Shown: positions 43,886-53,019 of the stretch, one piece after another
Layout: each line of letters opens with the position of its first letter
Numbering within the stretch: position 1 is the stretch's first letter
Assembly: GCF_000186705.1 (NCBI RefSeq)
Contig: NZ_AEUE01000002.1
Coordinates: 62,001 to 126,000, forward strand
From: Citromicrobium sp. JLT1363
GTDB taxonomy: Bacteria; Pseudomonadota; Alphaproteobacteria; Sphingomonadales; Sphingomonadaceae
Direction of reading: 5' to 3'
Length of the DNA stretch: 64,000 bases
Program-made: the position numbers and the translations under genes
Notes under the pieces: model-generated
Seen by the model: only the letters and a program-made list of their open reading frames with translations
Told to the model about the DNA's origin: nothing
Databases searched by the model: none

Positions 43886-44413
43886 TCAGCTCTCTTTCGC
43901 AGCTAACTGCATGTCTTTGTCGGCGCTCTTGTCGCGCAGGAAGAAGGATCGGGCAAGGATGATGAGGACGCCGATGGTGATCGCGGCGTCGGCCACGTTG
44001 AAGATCAGGAACGGGCGGAACGTGCCGAAATGCAGGTCCGCGTAATCGATCACGTAACCGAAGAGGATGCGGTCGAGGATGTTGCCCAGCGCCCCGCCCA
44101 GGATCAGGCCCAGCCCGAAGATGTCGCCCATGGCCCGCTCGCGCAGCATCCACAGGAACACGATCACTGCGATGGCGGCGGTGCCGAACACCAGGATCCA
44201 GCGCGTCTCCACGCTGTCCGCTTCGAAAAGCCCCAGCGAGATGCCGAAGTTCTGGGTGAAGCGCAGATCGAAGAAGGGCAGCAGCTGCTGCACATCGCCC
44301 ACCGAATCGATTTCCAGCGGGCCGGTGACGAGCCATTTGACGAGCTGGTCCAGCCCGAACACGATCAGCGCGAGCACGAGGCCGGCGAGGCGGCGGTTCC
44401 AGGCACCTTCCAT
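43886..44413 (-). CDS. lspA: Lipoprotein signal peptidase (signal peptidase II)
   Basis: A 175-residue membrane aspartyl protease with four transmembrane helices that cleaves prolipoproteins at the acylated Cys. Conserved motifs GNILDR (110-115), VIDY (121-124) and FNVADA (138-143) carry the catalytic aspartates. It sits between ileS (7-base gap) and a lipoprotein gene; ileS-lspA is a very old conserved pair. Confidence 0.96.
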   Translation of the reverse strand: MEGAWNRRLAGLVLALIVFGLDQLVKWLVTGPLEIDSVGDVQQLLPFFDLRFTQNFGISLGLFEADSVETRWILVFGTAAIAVIVFLWMLRERAMGDIFGLGLILGGALGNILDRILFGYVIDYADLHFGTFRPFLIFNVADAAITIGVLIILARSFFLRDKSADKDMQLAAKES

Positions 44414-44420
44414 CAGTGTG

Positions 44421-47369
44421 TCACTCCTCGCTCACGACATCGGCACAGCGGCCGCACAGGGCGCCTTCTTCCGAAACACTCGGCAACAGGCGCCAGCACC
44501 GAGAGCACTTGTTATCGGAAGAACGCGAAACTTTCACCCCTTCGCCTTCGTGGGTCTCGACTGACGCGGCGATGAACAGTTCTGCAAGATCCTCCATGTC
44601 GAATCCTTGCGGGACGCGGGAGGCGGGCACGGACACGGCAGCCTCGTTGCTGGAGCGGATTGTCTTTTCACGCCGCAGCGGCTCGATCGCCTCGGTCACA
44701 TCCTCGCGAAGCTCGCGCAGCGCGGCGAAGCGCGTGGCGAGTGCCTCGTCGGTCCAGTTTTCGGGCAGTGGGTCGATCTGATGCAGGTGGATGCTCTTGG
44801 CCTCGGGGAAGCGGGTGCTCCACACTTCCTCGGCGGTGAAGACCAGCACGGGCGCGGCATAGCGGACCAGCGCGTGGAACAGGGTGTCGAGCACGGTGCG
44901 GTACGCGCGCCGCTGCGTCCACGCCGGATCGTCGCAATAGAGCCGGTCCTTGCGGATATCGAACAGGAAGGCCGAGAGGTCCTCGTTCGCGAACTCGGTC
45001 AGCAGGCGGGTGTATTCGTTGAAGTCGTAGTCGTGAATCGCCTGCCGCAGCCTGGCATCGAGCTGCGCCAGCTGGTGCAGCGTGTAGCGCTCCAGTTCGG
45101 GCATCTCGCCATAGTCGACGGCTTCGTCGGCCTCGTAGCCCTCGAGCGCGCCGAGCATGTAGCGGAAGGTGTTGCGCAGCTTGCGGTACTGGTCGGCGAC
45201 GCCCTTCAGGATCTCGTCGCCGATGCGGTGGTCCATCGTCGAATCGACGCTGAGCGCCCACAGCCGCAGGATATCCGCGCCGTACTGGTCGACGATCTTG
45301 AGCGGATCGACCGTGTTGCCGAGGCTCTTCGACATCTTGCGCCCGTTCTGGTCCATGGTGAAGCCATGGGTCAGCACCTGGTCGTAGGGCGCGCGGCCGC
45401 GCGTGGCGCAGCTTTCGAGCAGCGAGGACTGGAACCAGCCGCGATGCTGGTCGGAGCCTTCGAGGTAGAGGTTCGCGGGCCAGGTCAGCGCGGGCCAGCG
45501 GTCGCTTTCAAGCACGAAGACATGCGTGCAGCCCGAATCGAACCACACGTCGAGGATGTCGTGCACCATCTCGAAATCGTCGGGGTTGTGATCGGACCCG
45601 AGGAATTCGGCCTTGCGCGCCTCGTCCCACGCATCGACCCCGCCTTCGCGGATGGCATCGACGACGCGCTGGTTCACGCCTGCGTCCTGCAGGTAGGTGC
45701 CGTCCTTGCGCACGAACAGCGTGATCGGCACGCCCCACGCGCGCTGGCGCGAAAGCACCCAGTCGGGCCGCCCTTCGACCATCGAGCGGATGCGGTTGCG
45801 CCCCCGCTCGGGCACGAAGCGTACGCGCTCGATTTCGGAGAGGGCGCGCTCACGCAGCGTGCCGGGCGCTCCCTCTGCATGGCCAACGCCCTCGCTCTCG
45901 ACGATCGGCGCGTCGACAGGATGCTTCGCTTCGACCAGGGGCTTGTCCATCGGCACGAACCACTGCGGCGTGCAGCGGTAGATGATCTTCGCCTTGGAGC
46001 GCCACGAGTGCGGGTAGGAGTGCTTGTAGTCCGCGCTCGCGCTCAGCAGCGCGCCCGCTTCGGAGAGGTCCGAGCAGATCGGCCCGTCGGGCGCGTTGAA
46101 CTTGGGGTTGATGACCGCGCGGCGGCGCTCGTCATTCCCACCCAGCCATGGCCAGTCGTCGCGGTACACGCCGCCATCGTCGACCGCGAAGACCGGGTCG
46201 ATCCCGTTCTCGCGGCACAGGTAGAAGTCGTCCTCGCCGTGGTCGGGCGACATGTGGACGAGGCCGGTACCGCTGTCGGTGGTGACGAAGTCGCCAGCCA
46301 GCATCGGGCGGAGGGTTTCGTAGAACCCGCCGAGGGTGTGCATGGGGTGGCGGACCTTGGTCCCGGCGAGGTCGGAGCCTTTGATCCTCTCCCAGCTGGC
46401 AGTCGGAGTGTAGATAAGCTCGCTAGAGCCGTCGTCAGATCGCTCCAACTCTTTCCGCCAGCGGTCAAGAAATCCTACAATCAACGGCTCGGCGATCAGA
46501 ACCCGCCTGCCTTCGAACTGCTCAAGCGGCGCAGATTCTTTGAAATCGCCACGTTTATGCGCGTCGAGACCCAGCTGGATGAGCGCATACTCAACTTCCG
46601 GCCCATAGGCCAAAGCCTGGTTCACCGGGATCGTCCACGGCGTAGTCGTCCAGATCACCGCATGCGCGCCGACCAGTTCCGGGATCGGCGATTCGACGAT
46701 CTCGAACGCCACATCGATCTGCGTGCTCGTGATATCCTCGTACTCGACCTCGGCTTCGGCGAGCGCGGTCTTTTCGACCGGGCTCCACATTACCGGCTTG
46801 GAGCCGCGATAGAGGTTGCCGGCCTCGGCGAACTTCATCAGCTCGGCGACGATCGTCGCTTCGCTGTCGTAGTCCATGGTGAGGTAGGGATTGTCCCAGT
46901 CGCCCAGGATGCCGAGGCGCTTCAACTGTTCGCGCTGGGTGTCGACCCATTTCTGCGCATAGGCGCGGCATTCGGCGCGGAATTCGGCGCGCGGAACCTC
47001 GTCCTTGTTCAGCTTCTTCTTGCGGTACTGTTCCTCGACCTTCCACTCGATCGGCAGGCCGTGGCAGTCCCACCCAGGCACGTAGGGCGCATCCTTGCCG
47101 AGCAGGCTCTGCGTGCGGCAGACCATGTCTTTCAGGATATGGTTGAGCGAGTGGCCCACGTGAATGTCGCCATTGGCGTAGGGCGGGCCATCGTGAAGGA
47201 TGAATTTCTCCGCGCCCGCACGCTCGGCGCGCAGCTTCCCGTGCAGGTCGTCCTGCTGCCATTCGGCCAGAATGCCCGGCTCCTTCTGCGGGAGCCCGGC
47301 TTTCATGGGGAAATCGGTTTTCGGCAGGAAGACGGTGTCCCGCCAGTCCTTCTTGGTATCGTCGCTCAT
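44421..47369 (-). CDS. ileS: Isoleucyl-tRNA synthetase
   Basis: A 982-residue class I synthetase charging tRNA-Ile. HIGH motif is HVGH (70-73, within PPYANGDIHVGHS), KMSKS is at 678-682, and the C-terminus carries a four-Cys zinc finger (CSRCW and CGRC). The editing domain (CP1) contains a segment, residues about 257-328, that looks longer than usual and is coded by DNA of about 55% GC against about 65% around it. ATG 47369 gives the standard N-terminus; the frame is open to 47546. Confidence 0.96.
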   Translation of the reverse strand: MSDDTKKDWRDTVFLPKTDFPMKAGLPQKEPGILAEWQQDDLHGKLRAERAGAEKFILHDGPPYANGDIHVGHSLNHILKDMVCRTQSLLGKDAPYVPGWDCHGLPIEWKVEEQYRKKKLNKDEVPRAEFRAECRAYAQKWVDTQREQLKRLGILGDWDNPYLTMDYDSEATIVAELMKFAEAGNLYRGSKPVMWSPVEKTALAEAEVEYEDITSTQIDVAFEIVESPIPELVGAHAVIWTTTPWTIPVNQALAYGPEVEYALIQLGLDAHKRGDFKESAPLEQFEGRRVLIAEPLIVGFLDRWRKELERSDDGSSELIYTPTASWERIKGSDLAGTKVRHPMHTLGGFYETLRPMLAGDFVTTDSGTGLVHMSPDHGEDDFYLCRENGIDPVFAVDDGGVYRDDWPWLGGNDERRRAVINPKFNAPDGPICSDLSEAGALLSASADYKHSYPHSWRSKAKIIYRCTPQWFVPMDKPLVEAKHPVDAPIVESEGVGHAEGAPGTLRERALSEIERVRFVPERGRNRIRSMVEGRPDWVLSRQRAWGVPITLFVRKDGTYLQDAGVNQRVVDAIREGGVDAWDEARKAEFLGSDHNPDDFEMVHDILDVWFDSGCTHVFVLESDRWPALTWPANLYLEGSDQHRGWFQSSLLESCATRGRAPYDQVLTHGFTMDQNGRKMSKSLGNTVDPLKIVDQYGADILRLWALSVDSTMDHRIGDEILKGVADQYRKLRNTFRYMLGALEGYEADEAVDYGEMPELERYTLHQLAQLDARLRQAIHDYDFNEYTRLLTEFANEDLSAFLFDIRKDRLYCDDPAWTQRRAYRTVLDTLFHALVRYAAPVLVFTAEEVWSTRFPEAKSIHLHQIDPLPENWTDEALATRFAALRELREDVTEAIEPLRREKTIRSSNEAAVSVPASRVPQGFDMEDLAELFIAASVETHEGEGVKVSRSSDNKCSRCWRLLPSVSEEGALCGRCADVVSEE

Positions 47370-47579
47370 CAGGCGCGAGGCCTTAGCGGGGCCTTGTGCA
47401 TCGCGCAATTTTTCGATTGCCGTGCCCGGTATCGGTGCGCGGAGGATCGGGGCGCGCGGGGACGCGACGCAAGCTGTCCTACATGCCGCCGACCCGCTAA
47501 CCTCGCTGCTGCTCTTTGATACTGTCGATCCCCGCGACCCACTCATCCGCTCTCACGTGATGAAATCCACCCTTGCGAA

Positions 47580-47601
47580 AGGGGCCGGTTTTTTGGCCCC
47601 T
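47580..47601 (-). terminator. Hairpin terminator after ribF
   Basis: AGGGGCC and GGCCCCT form a perfect 7-bp stem around an 8-base loop; on the minus strand it is followed by TTCGC. It begins 44 bases after the ribF stop, so ileS probably has its own promoter in 47370-47579. Confidence 0.6.
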
Positions 47602-47602
47602 G

Positions 47603-47624
47603 GACACTGTGTCAGGTGTGTCAG
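47603..47624. repeat. Small palindrome and tandem repeat between ribF and ileS
   Basis: GACACTGTGTC (47603-47613) is an 11-base palindrome, and TGTGTCAG occurs twice (47608-47615, 47617-47624) one base apart. It may be a regulator site; I do not recognise the protein. Confidence 0.35.
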
Positions 47625-47644
47625 AAGCCGCTCTGCGCCAAACG

Positions 47645-48574
47645 CTAGTCCGCCAGCAATCGCCGCGCTTCGGCACAATCCCGATCCATCTGCGCGATCA
47701 GCGCGTCGAGCCCGTCGAACTTCGCCTCGGGCCGGATGAAGTGGTGCAGCGCGACCTCGATTTCCTGCCCGTAGAGGTCGCCCGAGAAATCGAAGAAATA
47801 CGGCTCGAGCAGCTCCTTGGCAGGCTCGAACTGCGGGCGGATGCCGATATTGGCGGCGCCTTTCAGCTCCTCGCCCGAGGAGAGGATGCGGCCGGTCACG
47901 GCGTAGATGCCGTATTTGGGCCGCAGGTAATCCTCGAGCGCGAGGTTGGCGGTGGGGTAGCCGATTTCGCGCCCGCGCTTGTCGCCGTGCTCCACGATCC
48001 CGCGAATCGCGAAGGGGCGGGTGAGCAGCTGCGCGGCGGCCTGCGGCTCGCCTGCCTTGAGAAGGTCGCGAATCCGGCTGGAGGAGACGACCGCGTCGCC
48101 GTCGCTCACCGCCGATACGGTGCGCGCTTCCAGCCCATGCTTCGCACCATGCTCCTTCAGCAGCGCAGCATTGCCCTTCGCGCCCTTGCCGAAGGTGAAA
48201 TCCTCGCCCGTCAGCACGCCATGCGCGCCGAACCGCTCGACCAGGATCTGCTCGATGAAATCTTCCGCGCTCGTCCCCGCCAGCTCGGCATCGAAATGGA
48301 ACACCAGCATCGCGGTCGCCCCGAAGGCGAGATAGAGCTCGTGCCGCTGTTCGAGGCTGGTCAGGCGGAAGGGCGGGGTGCCGGGCCTGAAGAACTGCAC
48401 CGGGTGCGGATCGAAGGTCGCGACGATCACCGGGCGCTCTTCCTCGCGCGCCCAGCGGATCGCTTCACCCGCGACCGCCTGGTGGCCCTTGTGAAACCCG
48501 TCGAAATTGCCGAGCGCGACGATGGCTCCGCGCAAGGGCGCAGGCACCGGTTCGCGATGGTCGAGCCACCTCAT
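47645..48574 (-). CDS. ribF: Bifunctional riboflavin kinase / FAD synthetase
   Basis: A 309-residue enzyme making FMN then FAD. The N-terminal adenylyltransferase domain has ALGNFDGFHKGH (about 20-31) and SSSRIR; the C-terminal kinase domain has EIGYPTANLAL and KYGIYAV. ATG 48574 overlaps the M19 peptidase stop by 4 bases; upstream in-frame readings run into that gene. Confidence 0.95.
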   Translation of the reverse strand: MRWLDHREPVPAPLRGAIVALGNFDGFHKGHQAVAGEAIRWAREEERPVIVATFDPHPVQFFRPGTPPFRLTSLEQRHELYLAFGATAMLVFHFDAELAGTSAEDFIEQILVERFGAHGVLTGEDFTFGKGAKGNAALLKEHGAKHGLEARTVSAVSDGDAVVSSSRIRDLLKAGEPQAAAQLLTRPFAIRGIVEHGDKRGREIGYPTANLALEDYLRPKYGIYAVTGRILSSGEELKGAANIGIRPQFEPAKELLEPYFFDFSGDLYGQEIEVALHHFIRPEAKFDGLDALIAQMDRDCAEARRLLAD

Positions 48575-49788
48575 TGCGGCACGATACCCGCACGCAAGAC
48601 CCGGAGAGCATTGCCGCCCATCACCGCGCGGATCTCCTCCTCGGTGAAGCCCTCGTCCAGCAGCGCCTGCGTCACCTGCACCAGCTGCGAGGTATCGAAC
48701 CGGACGGTCACCGCGCCGTCGTAGTCGCTGCCCAGCGCCACGTGTTCGATCCCGACGAGGTCGCGGACATGCTTCATCGCCCTGGCCGTATCGCGTGGGC
48801 TCGTGCCGCATACGGCTCCGTCCCAATACCCGATGCCGACCACGCCGCCGGTCTTCGCGACCCCGCGAATCTCCTCGTCGGTCAGGTTGCGGTTGACCTT
48901 GCAGGTCGCCTGCACGCCGCCGTGACTGGAGACGACCGGGCGGCGCGACATGGAAAGAATGTCCGCCACGCAGGCATGGCTGCAATGCGCAATGTCGACC
49001 ACCATGCCGAGCTCTTCCATTCGCCGCACGGCCTTGCGCCCCTTGTCGGTCAGCCCGCCCTTCTCGACCCCGTGCATCGACCCGGCGAGATCGGTGTCGA
49101 AGAAATGGGTCAGGCTGGCCATGCGGAAACCCGCCTCGTGCAGCTTATCGAGATTGGCGAGATCGCCTTCGAGGTTCTGCAGGCCTTCGATGCTGAGCAG
49201 CGCGCCGACGGGTGGCTGGCCCCGCAAGGGCGTGTTGAATTTCGGTTTGAGCACAGGCCAGCGGCTCTTGTCGGCGCGCACCGCAAGGAGCTGGTCGATC
49301 TCTTCAGCGCTTGTCATTTCGACTAGCTCGCCGTCCGACTTCGCCGCCGCCCGGTCGAGCTTCTCGGCGTGCCACAGAGATCGTTCCAGCAGGCTGGTCC
49401 AGGTGCGGGTGGGCTGCAGTTGGGCAATCACCAGCGTGGTGATGTTGTCGCTGTCAGCGTCGTTGGAGTCGTAGTTCTGGCCCTTGGGCGTCTTGGTGAC
49501 GCTGGAGAACACCTGCAGCGCCACGTTGCCTTCTTCAAGGCGTGGCAGGTCCATGTGGCCGCGATCCGCGCGGGCCAGCAGGTTGCGATTCCACAGCAGC
49601 GTGTCCGAATGCAGATCGACGATGGTCAGCGTCTTGTGCAGCGCCTTCGCCTCTTCGGAGACTTCGATCAGCGGCTCGCCGTCGATCTGGTTCATGCTGC
49701 GCTCGGCAATGCCGGGGGCGAACTGGAAGAAGCCTGCGATGCCGATCAGCAGCACCAGTCCGGCGATGATCAGGACGGTCTTCTTCAC
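48571..49788 (-). CDS. Membrane-anchored M19 family dipeptidase
   Basis: A 405-residue zinc dipeptidase of the renal dipeptidase type. N-terminal membrane anchor (VLIIAGLVLLIGIAGFFQF), then a TIM-barrel: IVDLHSDTLLW with the first zinc-ligand His-x-Asp, LSIEGLQN with Glu, VVDIAHCSH and PVVSSHGGVQ with further His ligands, and GSDYDGAV. Start GTG 49788 overlaps the folA stop by 4 bases (GTGA). The anchor implies periplasmic action, for example on D-amino-acid or peptidoglycan dipeptides; the location inside a cofactor operon is unexplained. Confidence 0.9.
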   Translation of the reverse strand: MKKTVLIIAGLVLLIGIAGFFQFAPGIAERSMNQIDGEPLIEVSEEAKALHKTLTIVDLHSDTLLWNRNLLARADRGHMDLPRLEEGNVALQVFSSVTKTPKGQNYDSNDADSDNITTLVIAQLQPTRTWTSLLERSLWHAEKLDRAAAKSDGELVEMTSAEEIDQLLAVRADKSRWPVLKPKFNTPLRGQPPVGALLSIEGLQNLEGDLANLDKLHEAGFRMASLTHFFDTDLAGSMHGVEKGGLTDKGRKAVRRMEELGMVVDIAHCSHACVADILSMSRRPVVSSHGGVQATCKVNRNLTDEEIRGVAKTGGVVGIGYWDGAVCGTSPRDTARAMKHVRDLVGIEHVALGSDYDGAVTVRFDTSQLVQVTQALLDEGFTEEEIRAVMGGNALRVLRAGIVPQ

Positions 49789-50276
49789 GTGCGACGCTCG
49801 TAGGTGATGAAGGAGAAGGCGGGCGTATCGCCGCTGGCCTCGTGATCCTCGCGCGCGACCTCCTGCCAGCGCGATTCGTCGGGCGCGTCCATGAAGGTGT
49901 CGCCGTCGTAATCGGCGTGGATCTGCGTCAGCTCGATCCGCTCCGCCTGCGGTTCGAACAGCACGAAGACGTCGGACCCGCCGATCACGGCGGTTTCCTC
50001 GCCCCCGGCTGCGGCCAGCGCTTCGGGTACGGACATGGCCCGCTCCGCACCGTCGGCCTCCCACTCGCTGTCACGCGTCAGCACGATGTGGCGGCGACCG
50101 GGGAGGGGGGCCTTGAAACTCTCGAAGGTCTTGCGGCCCATGATCATGGGCTTGCCGGTGGTAAGCGCCTTGAAGTGCTTCAGGTCCGCGGGAATGTGCC
50201 AGGGAAGGCCGCCATCCTTGCCGATCGCGCCGTTCGCGGCGCGCGCGTAGACGAGGAAAAGCGTGTCTTCGATCAT
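49785..50276 (-). CDS. folA: Dihydrofolate reductase
   Basis: A 163-residue NADPH enzyme regenerating tetrahydrofolate. VYARAANGAIGKDGGLPWHIPADLKHF is the N-terminal signature with the conserved LPW and Asp27-like Asp; MGRKTFESF and VIGGSDVF follow. Codon overlap ATGA with purK upstream. Confidence 0.96.
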   Translation of the reverse strand: MIEDTLFLVYARAANGAIGKDGGLPWHIPADLKHFKALTTGKPMIMGRKTFESFKAPLPGRRHIVLTRDSEWEADGAERAMSVPEALAAAGGEETAVIGGSDVFVLFEPQAERIELTQIHADYDGDTFMDAPDESRWQEVAREDHEASGDTPAFSFITYERRT

Positions 50277-51346
50277 CGGGCGGGCTCCTCTTCCGGCCAT
50301 TCCAGCCGCGTGATGTGGCCCATCTTGCGACCCTCGGGCGCTTGCGTCTTGCCGTAGAGGTGCAGGTGCGCGGTGGGATCGGCAAGCGCCTCGTGCGCGG
50401 TTGCGGCTGCGGGGCCGATCACGTTTTCCATCGTGACGCGCGGCGCGACGCGGCGCGTATCGCCCAGTGGCAGGCCGCAGATCGCGCGCACCTGGTTCTC
50501 GAACTGGCTCGTGGCCGCCCCCTCGATGGTCCAGTGGCCCGAATTGTGCGTTCGCGGGGCCATCTCGTTGAAGATCGGGCCGTCCTTGCTGGCGAAGAAC
50601 TCGAGCGTGAGCACCCCGACATAGCCGAGCTTGTCCGCCACCGCCTTTGCCAGCTTGCGCGCTTCGTTCACCTGGGCGCCGACGATGCCGGGGGCGGGCA
50701 GGGTAGAGCGTGCGAGAATGCCGTCCTCGTGACCATTCTCGGAGCTTTCCCAGAATGCGACCACGCCATCCGCGCGCCGCGCGAGAATGACCGAGAACTC
50801 GCATTCGAACTGCACGAACCCTTCGAGAATGCAGGGCGCATCGGGCAGGTCGAGCGCTTCGGCCTCTTCGCGCGAGGAGATACGCCACTGGCCCTTGCCG
50901 TCGTAGCCGTCGCGGCGGGTCTTGAGGATCGCCGGCGTTCCGAGCGCGTCGATCCCGGCGAGCAGGTCACTGTGCGAATCGACCGCGTGGAAGGGCGCGG
51001 GCGTGCCACCCAGATCGGCGACGAAGCGCTTCTCGGCCAACCGGTCCTGCGCAATCGCCAGCGCGCGCGGGTGTGGTGCCAGTTTGTCGGCAATGGCCTC
51101 CAGCGGTGCGGCGGGCACGTTCTCGAATTCGAGCGTGATCACGTCGCACCGGTCGGCAAACGCCTTGAGGGCTGCCGCATCGTGCCAGTCCGCGCTGACA
51201 TATTCGCTGCACACCTGCGCGATCACCGCGTCCCCTTCGGGCGCGAAGGCGATGACCTGATAACCCAGCTGCGCGGCGGAAATGGCGAGCATGCGGCCAA
51301 GCTGGCCGCCCCCAAGAATGCCGATGGTTCCGCCCGGCTCGATCAT
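50273..51346 (-). CDS. purK: 5-(carboxyamino)imidazole ribonucleotide synthase
   Basis: A 357-residue ATP-grasp enzyme of purine synthesis. N-terminal [17 protein letters not shown]-grasp loop [12 protein letters not shown] and EFEVxP-like EFENVPAAP are visible, and [15 protein letters not shown] is the metal-binding site. It overlaps purE and folA by 4 bases each. Confidence 0.96.
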   Translation of the reverse strand: MIEPGGTIGILGGGQLGRMLAISAAQLGYQVIAFAPEGDAVIAQVCSEYVSADWHDAAALKAFADRCDVITLEFENVPAAPLEAIADKLAPHPRALAIAQDRLAEKRFVADLGGTPAPFHAVDSHSDLLAGIDALGTPAILKTRRDGYDGKGQWRISSREEAEALDLPDAPCILEGFVQFECEFSVILARRADGVVAFWESSENGHEDGILARSTLPAPGIVGAQVNEARKLAKAVADKLGYVGVLTLEFFASKDGPIFNEMAPRTHNSGHWTIEGAATSQFENQVRAICGLPLGDTRRVAPRVTMENVIGPAAATAHEALADPTAHLHLYGKTQAPEGRKMGHITRLEWPEEEPAR

Positions 51347-51834
51347 CCTTCGCTGGGCTTCTCGGCAACGGCCTCGCTGCGCCTGGTGCGCCAGGCGACG
51401 AGCCCTTGCATGATTCGCGAGTCATGCGCGCCCAGGATCGAGGCGGCGAGCAGTGCGGCATTTGTCGCACCCGCTTCGCCGATCGCAAGCGTGCCGACGG
51501 GCACGCCGGCGGGCATCTGCGCGATCGACAACAGACTATCCATCCCGGATAGCGCTTTCGAGCGGACCGGCACGCCCAGCACGGGCAGCGGCGTCATCGC
51601 GGCGATCATCCCGGGCAGGTGCGCCGCGCCGCCCGCGCCTGCGATGACGATCTTGAAGCCTTCGTCCGCCGCGCCTTTGGCGAAATCGTACATCCGGTCG
51701 GGCGTGCGATGGGCGGATACGATCCGCACATCATGCGCAATGCCCAGTTCGTCCAGAACGTCGGCGGCGCATTTCATGGTCGGCCAGTCGGACTGGCTGC
51801 CCATCACGATCGCGACCAGGGGGGCGTCAGCCAT
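51343..51834 (-). CDS. purE: N5-carboxyaminoimidazole ribonucleotide mutase
   Basis: A 163-residue class I PurE, next step after Pur[15 protein letters not shown] holds the phosphate-binding Ser-Asp, and [10 protein letters not shown] the catalytic His. [11 protein letters not shown] is conserved. Start overlaps the gpmA stop by one base. Confidence 0.96.
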   Translation of the reverse strand: MADAPLVAIVMGSQSDWPTMKCAADVLDELGIAHDVRIVSAHRTPDRMYDFAKGAADEGFKIVIAGAGGAAHLPGMIAAMTPLPVLGVPVRSKALSGMDSLLSIAQMPAGVPVGTLAIGEAGATNAALLAASILGAHDSRIMQGLVAWRTRRSEAVAEKPSEG

Positions 51835-52520
51835 CAGGTTTCTTCCAGATACTGCCGCTCGCCCGCGACCTTGCCGTTTTCGAAGAGGTAGACGATCGGG
51901 CGACCGGTGGGGATTTCGAGGCCCGTGATCTCGTCGTCCGAAATGTTCGAAAGGTGTTTGACCAGCGCGCGCAGCGAATTGCCGTGGGCGGAGACGATCA
52001 CCGTGCGATCTCCCGTCAGCTCGGGCAGGATGCGCTCTTCCCAGTAGGGCAGCACGCGCTCGATGGTGAGCTTCAGGCTCTCGGTATTGGGCACATCGAT
52101 GCCTTCGTAGCGCGGGTCCGCGCCTGGATCATATTCGCTGCCTGCTTCCATCGGCGGCGGCGGCGTGTCGAAGCTGCGGCGCCAGATATGCACTTGCTCG
52201 TCGCCATGCTTGTCTCGGGTTTCCTGCTTGTTGAGGCCGGTGAGGCCGCCATAGTGCCGCTCGTTCAGGTGCCAGTCCTTGGTCACCGGGATCCACAGCC
52301 GGCCGCATTCCTCCAGCGCGAGGTTGAGCGTGCGGATCGCGCGGGTCTGGAGCGAGGTGAAGGCCAGATCGGGCAGCACGCCCTTGTCCTTCAGCAGGCG
52401 CCCTGCGGCGCGGGCTTCTTCAACACCCTTGTCGGTCAGGTCGACATCCCACCAGCCGGTAAAGCGGTTGGCGAGGTTCCATTCCGACTGCCCGTGACGG
52501 ACGAGGATCAGCGTTGCCAA
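51834..52520 (-). CDS. gpmA: 2,3-bisphosphoglycerate-dependent phosphoglycerate mutase
   Basis: A 228-residue glycolytic mutase. [10 protein letters not shown] (6-15) carries the phosphohistidine His9, and [14 protein letters not shown] the second His. The [10 protein letters not shown] motif is the conserved substrate loop. First gene of the gpmA-purE-purK-folA-M19-ribF series. Confidence 0.96.
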   Translation of the reverse strand: MATLILVRHGQSEWNLANRFTGWWDVDLTDKGVEEARAAGRLLKDKGVLPDLAFTSLQTRAIRTLNLALEECGRLWIPVTKDWHLNERHYGGLTGLNKQETRDKHGDEQVHIWRRSFDTPPPPMEAGSEYDPGADPRYEGIDVPNTESLKLTIERVLPYWEERILPELTGDRTVIVSAHGNSLRALVKHLSNISDDEITGLEIPTGRPIVYLFENGKVAGERQYLEET

Positions 52521-52554
52521 AGTTCATGCTCCCTTGCGGATAGGCTGCGAGCCG

Positions 52555-52713
52555 TTAGCTGCCTGGCTCTTCTTTGGGAAGATCGAGCTGCCCGCGGCCA
52601 TCCTTGTGCGCCCGCGCCTGCGCCTTGCGGCGGCGAAGGTTCTCGCGCAGCTGCGCGGCCAGGCGTTCGGCTTTCTGGTCCACAGGCCTGTCGGCTGGAG
52701 AATGCTCGCTCAT
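52555..52713 (-). CDS. Small basic protein, 52 residues
   Basis: MSEHSPADRPVDQKAERLA begins a highly charged helical protein with RRRKAQARA and an acidic end (LPKEEPGS). It lies 34 bases upstream of gpmA on the same strand. Similar short proteins occur as hypothetical in sphingomonads. Function unknown. Confidence 0.6.
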   Translation of the reverse strand: MSEHSPADRPVDQKAERLAAQLRENLRRRKAQARAHKDGRGQLDLPKEEPGS

Positions 52714-52825
52714 GGCCCGAGCAGATGCTATGGTCGCGGGCGCGACGCAAGCTTTGCTTGACTTGTGTGCGGCACGCGACAATAGCGCGCGGCCTGTGAC
52801 GGGCTTCGGCTCGCCGATCCCCCAT

Positions 52826-52900
52826 GCTGCTGTAGCTCAGTGGTAGAGCGCACCCTTGGTAAGGGTGAGGCCGGGAGTTCAATCCTCCCCAGCAGCACCA
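52826..52900 (+). tRNA. tRNA-Thr (anticodon GGT)
   Basis: A 75-base cloverleaf including encoded CCA: acceptor GCTGCTG pairs with CAGCAGC, D arm AGCTC..GAGC, anticodon stem ACCCT/AGGGT with loop TTGGTAA giving anticodon GGT, T arm with GTTCAATC. Standard bases are in place. Confidence 0.97.
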
Positions 52901-53019
52901 CTCCCCCTGTTTATGGCGTCCCTGCCGAAATCGGGCGCCGCCCGCGCCTGAAAAAGGTTGCTGCATTGCAACGCCTTGGCCATTCTCGAATCATGCAAGA
53001 CGAGGGGGGCAGAGCGGAC

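Noticed and set aside
44607-47519. 970-codon open frame on the plus strand opposite ileS
   Set aside because: Antisense to a gene with all IleRS motifs; its translation has no known family pattern and is His/Arg/Asp-rich, as expected for a shadow frame in GC-rich DNA.
47149-47560. CACGTG words near ileS as parS
   Set aside because: Flanks (GCCCACGTGAATG, TCTCACGTGATG) do not match TGTTNCACGTGAAACA.
52508-52966. 152-codon minus-strand frame across the tRNA
   Set aside because: It runs through the tRNA-Thr gene; only the 52-residue product at 52555-52713 has a plausible own frame.
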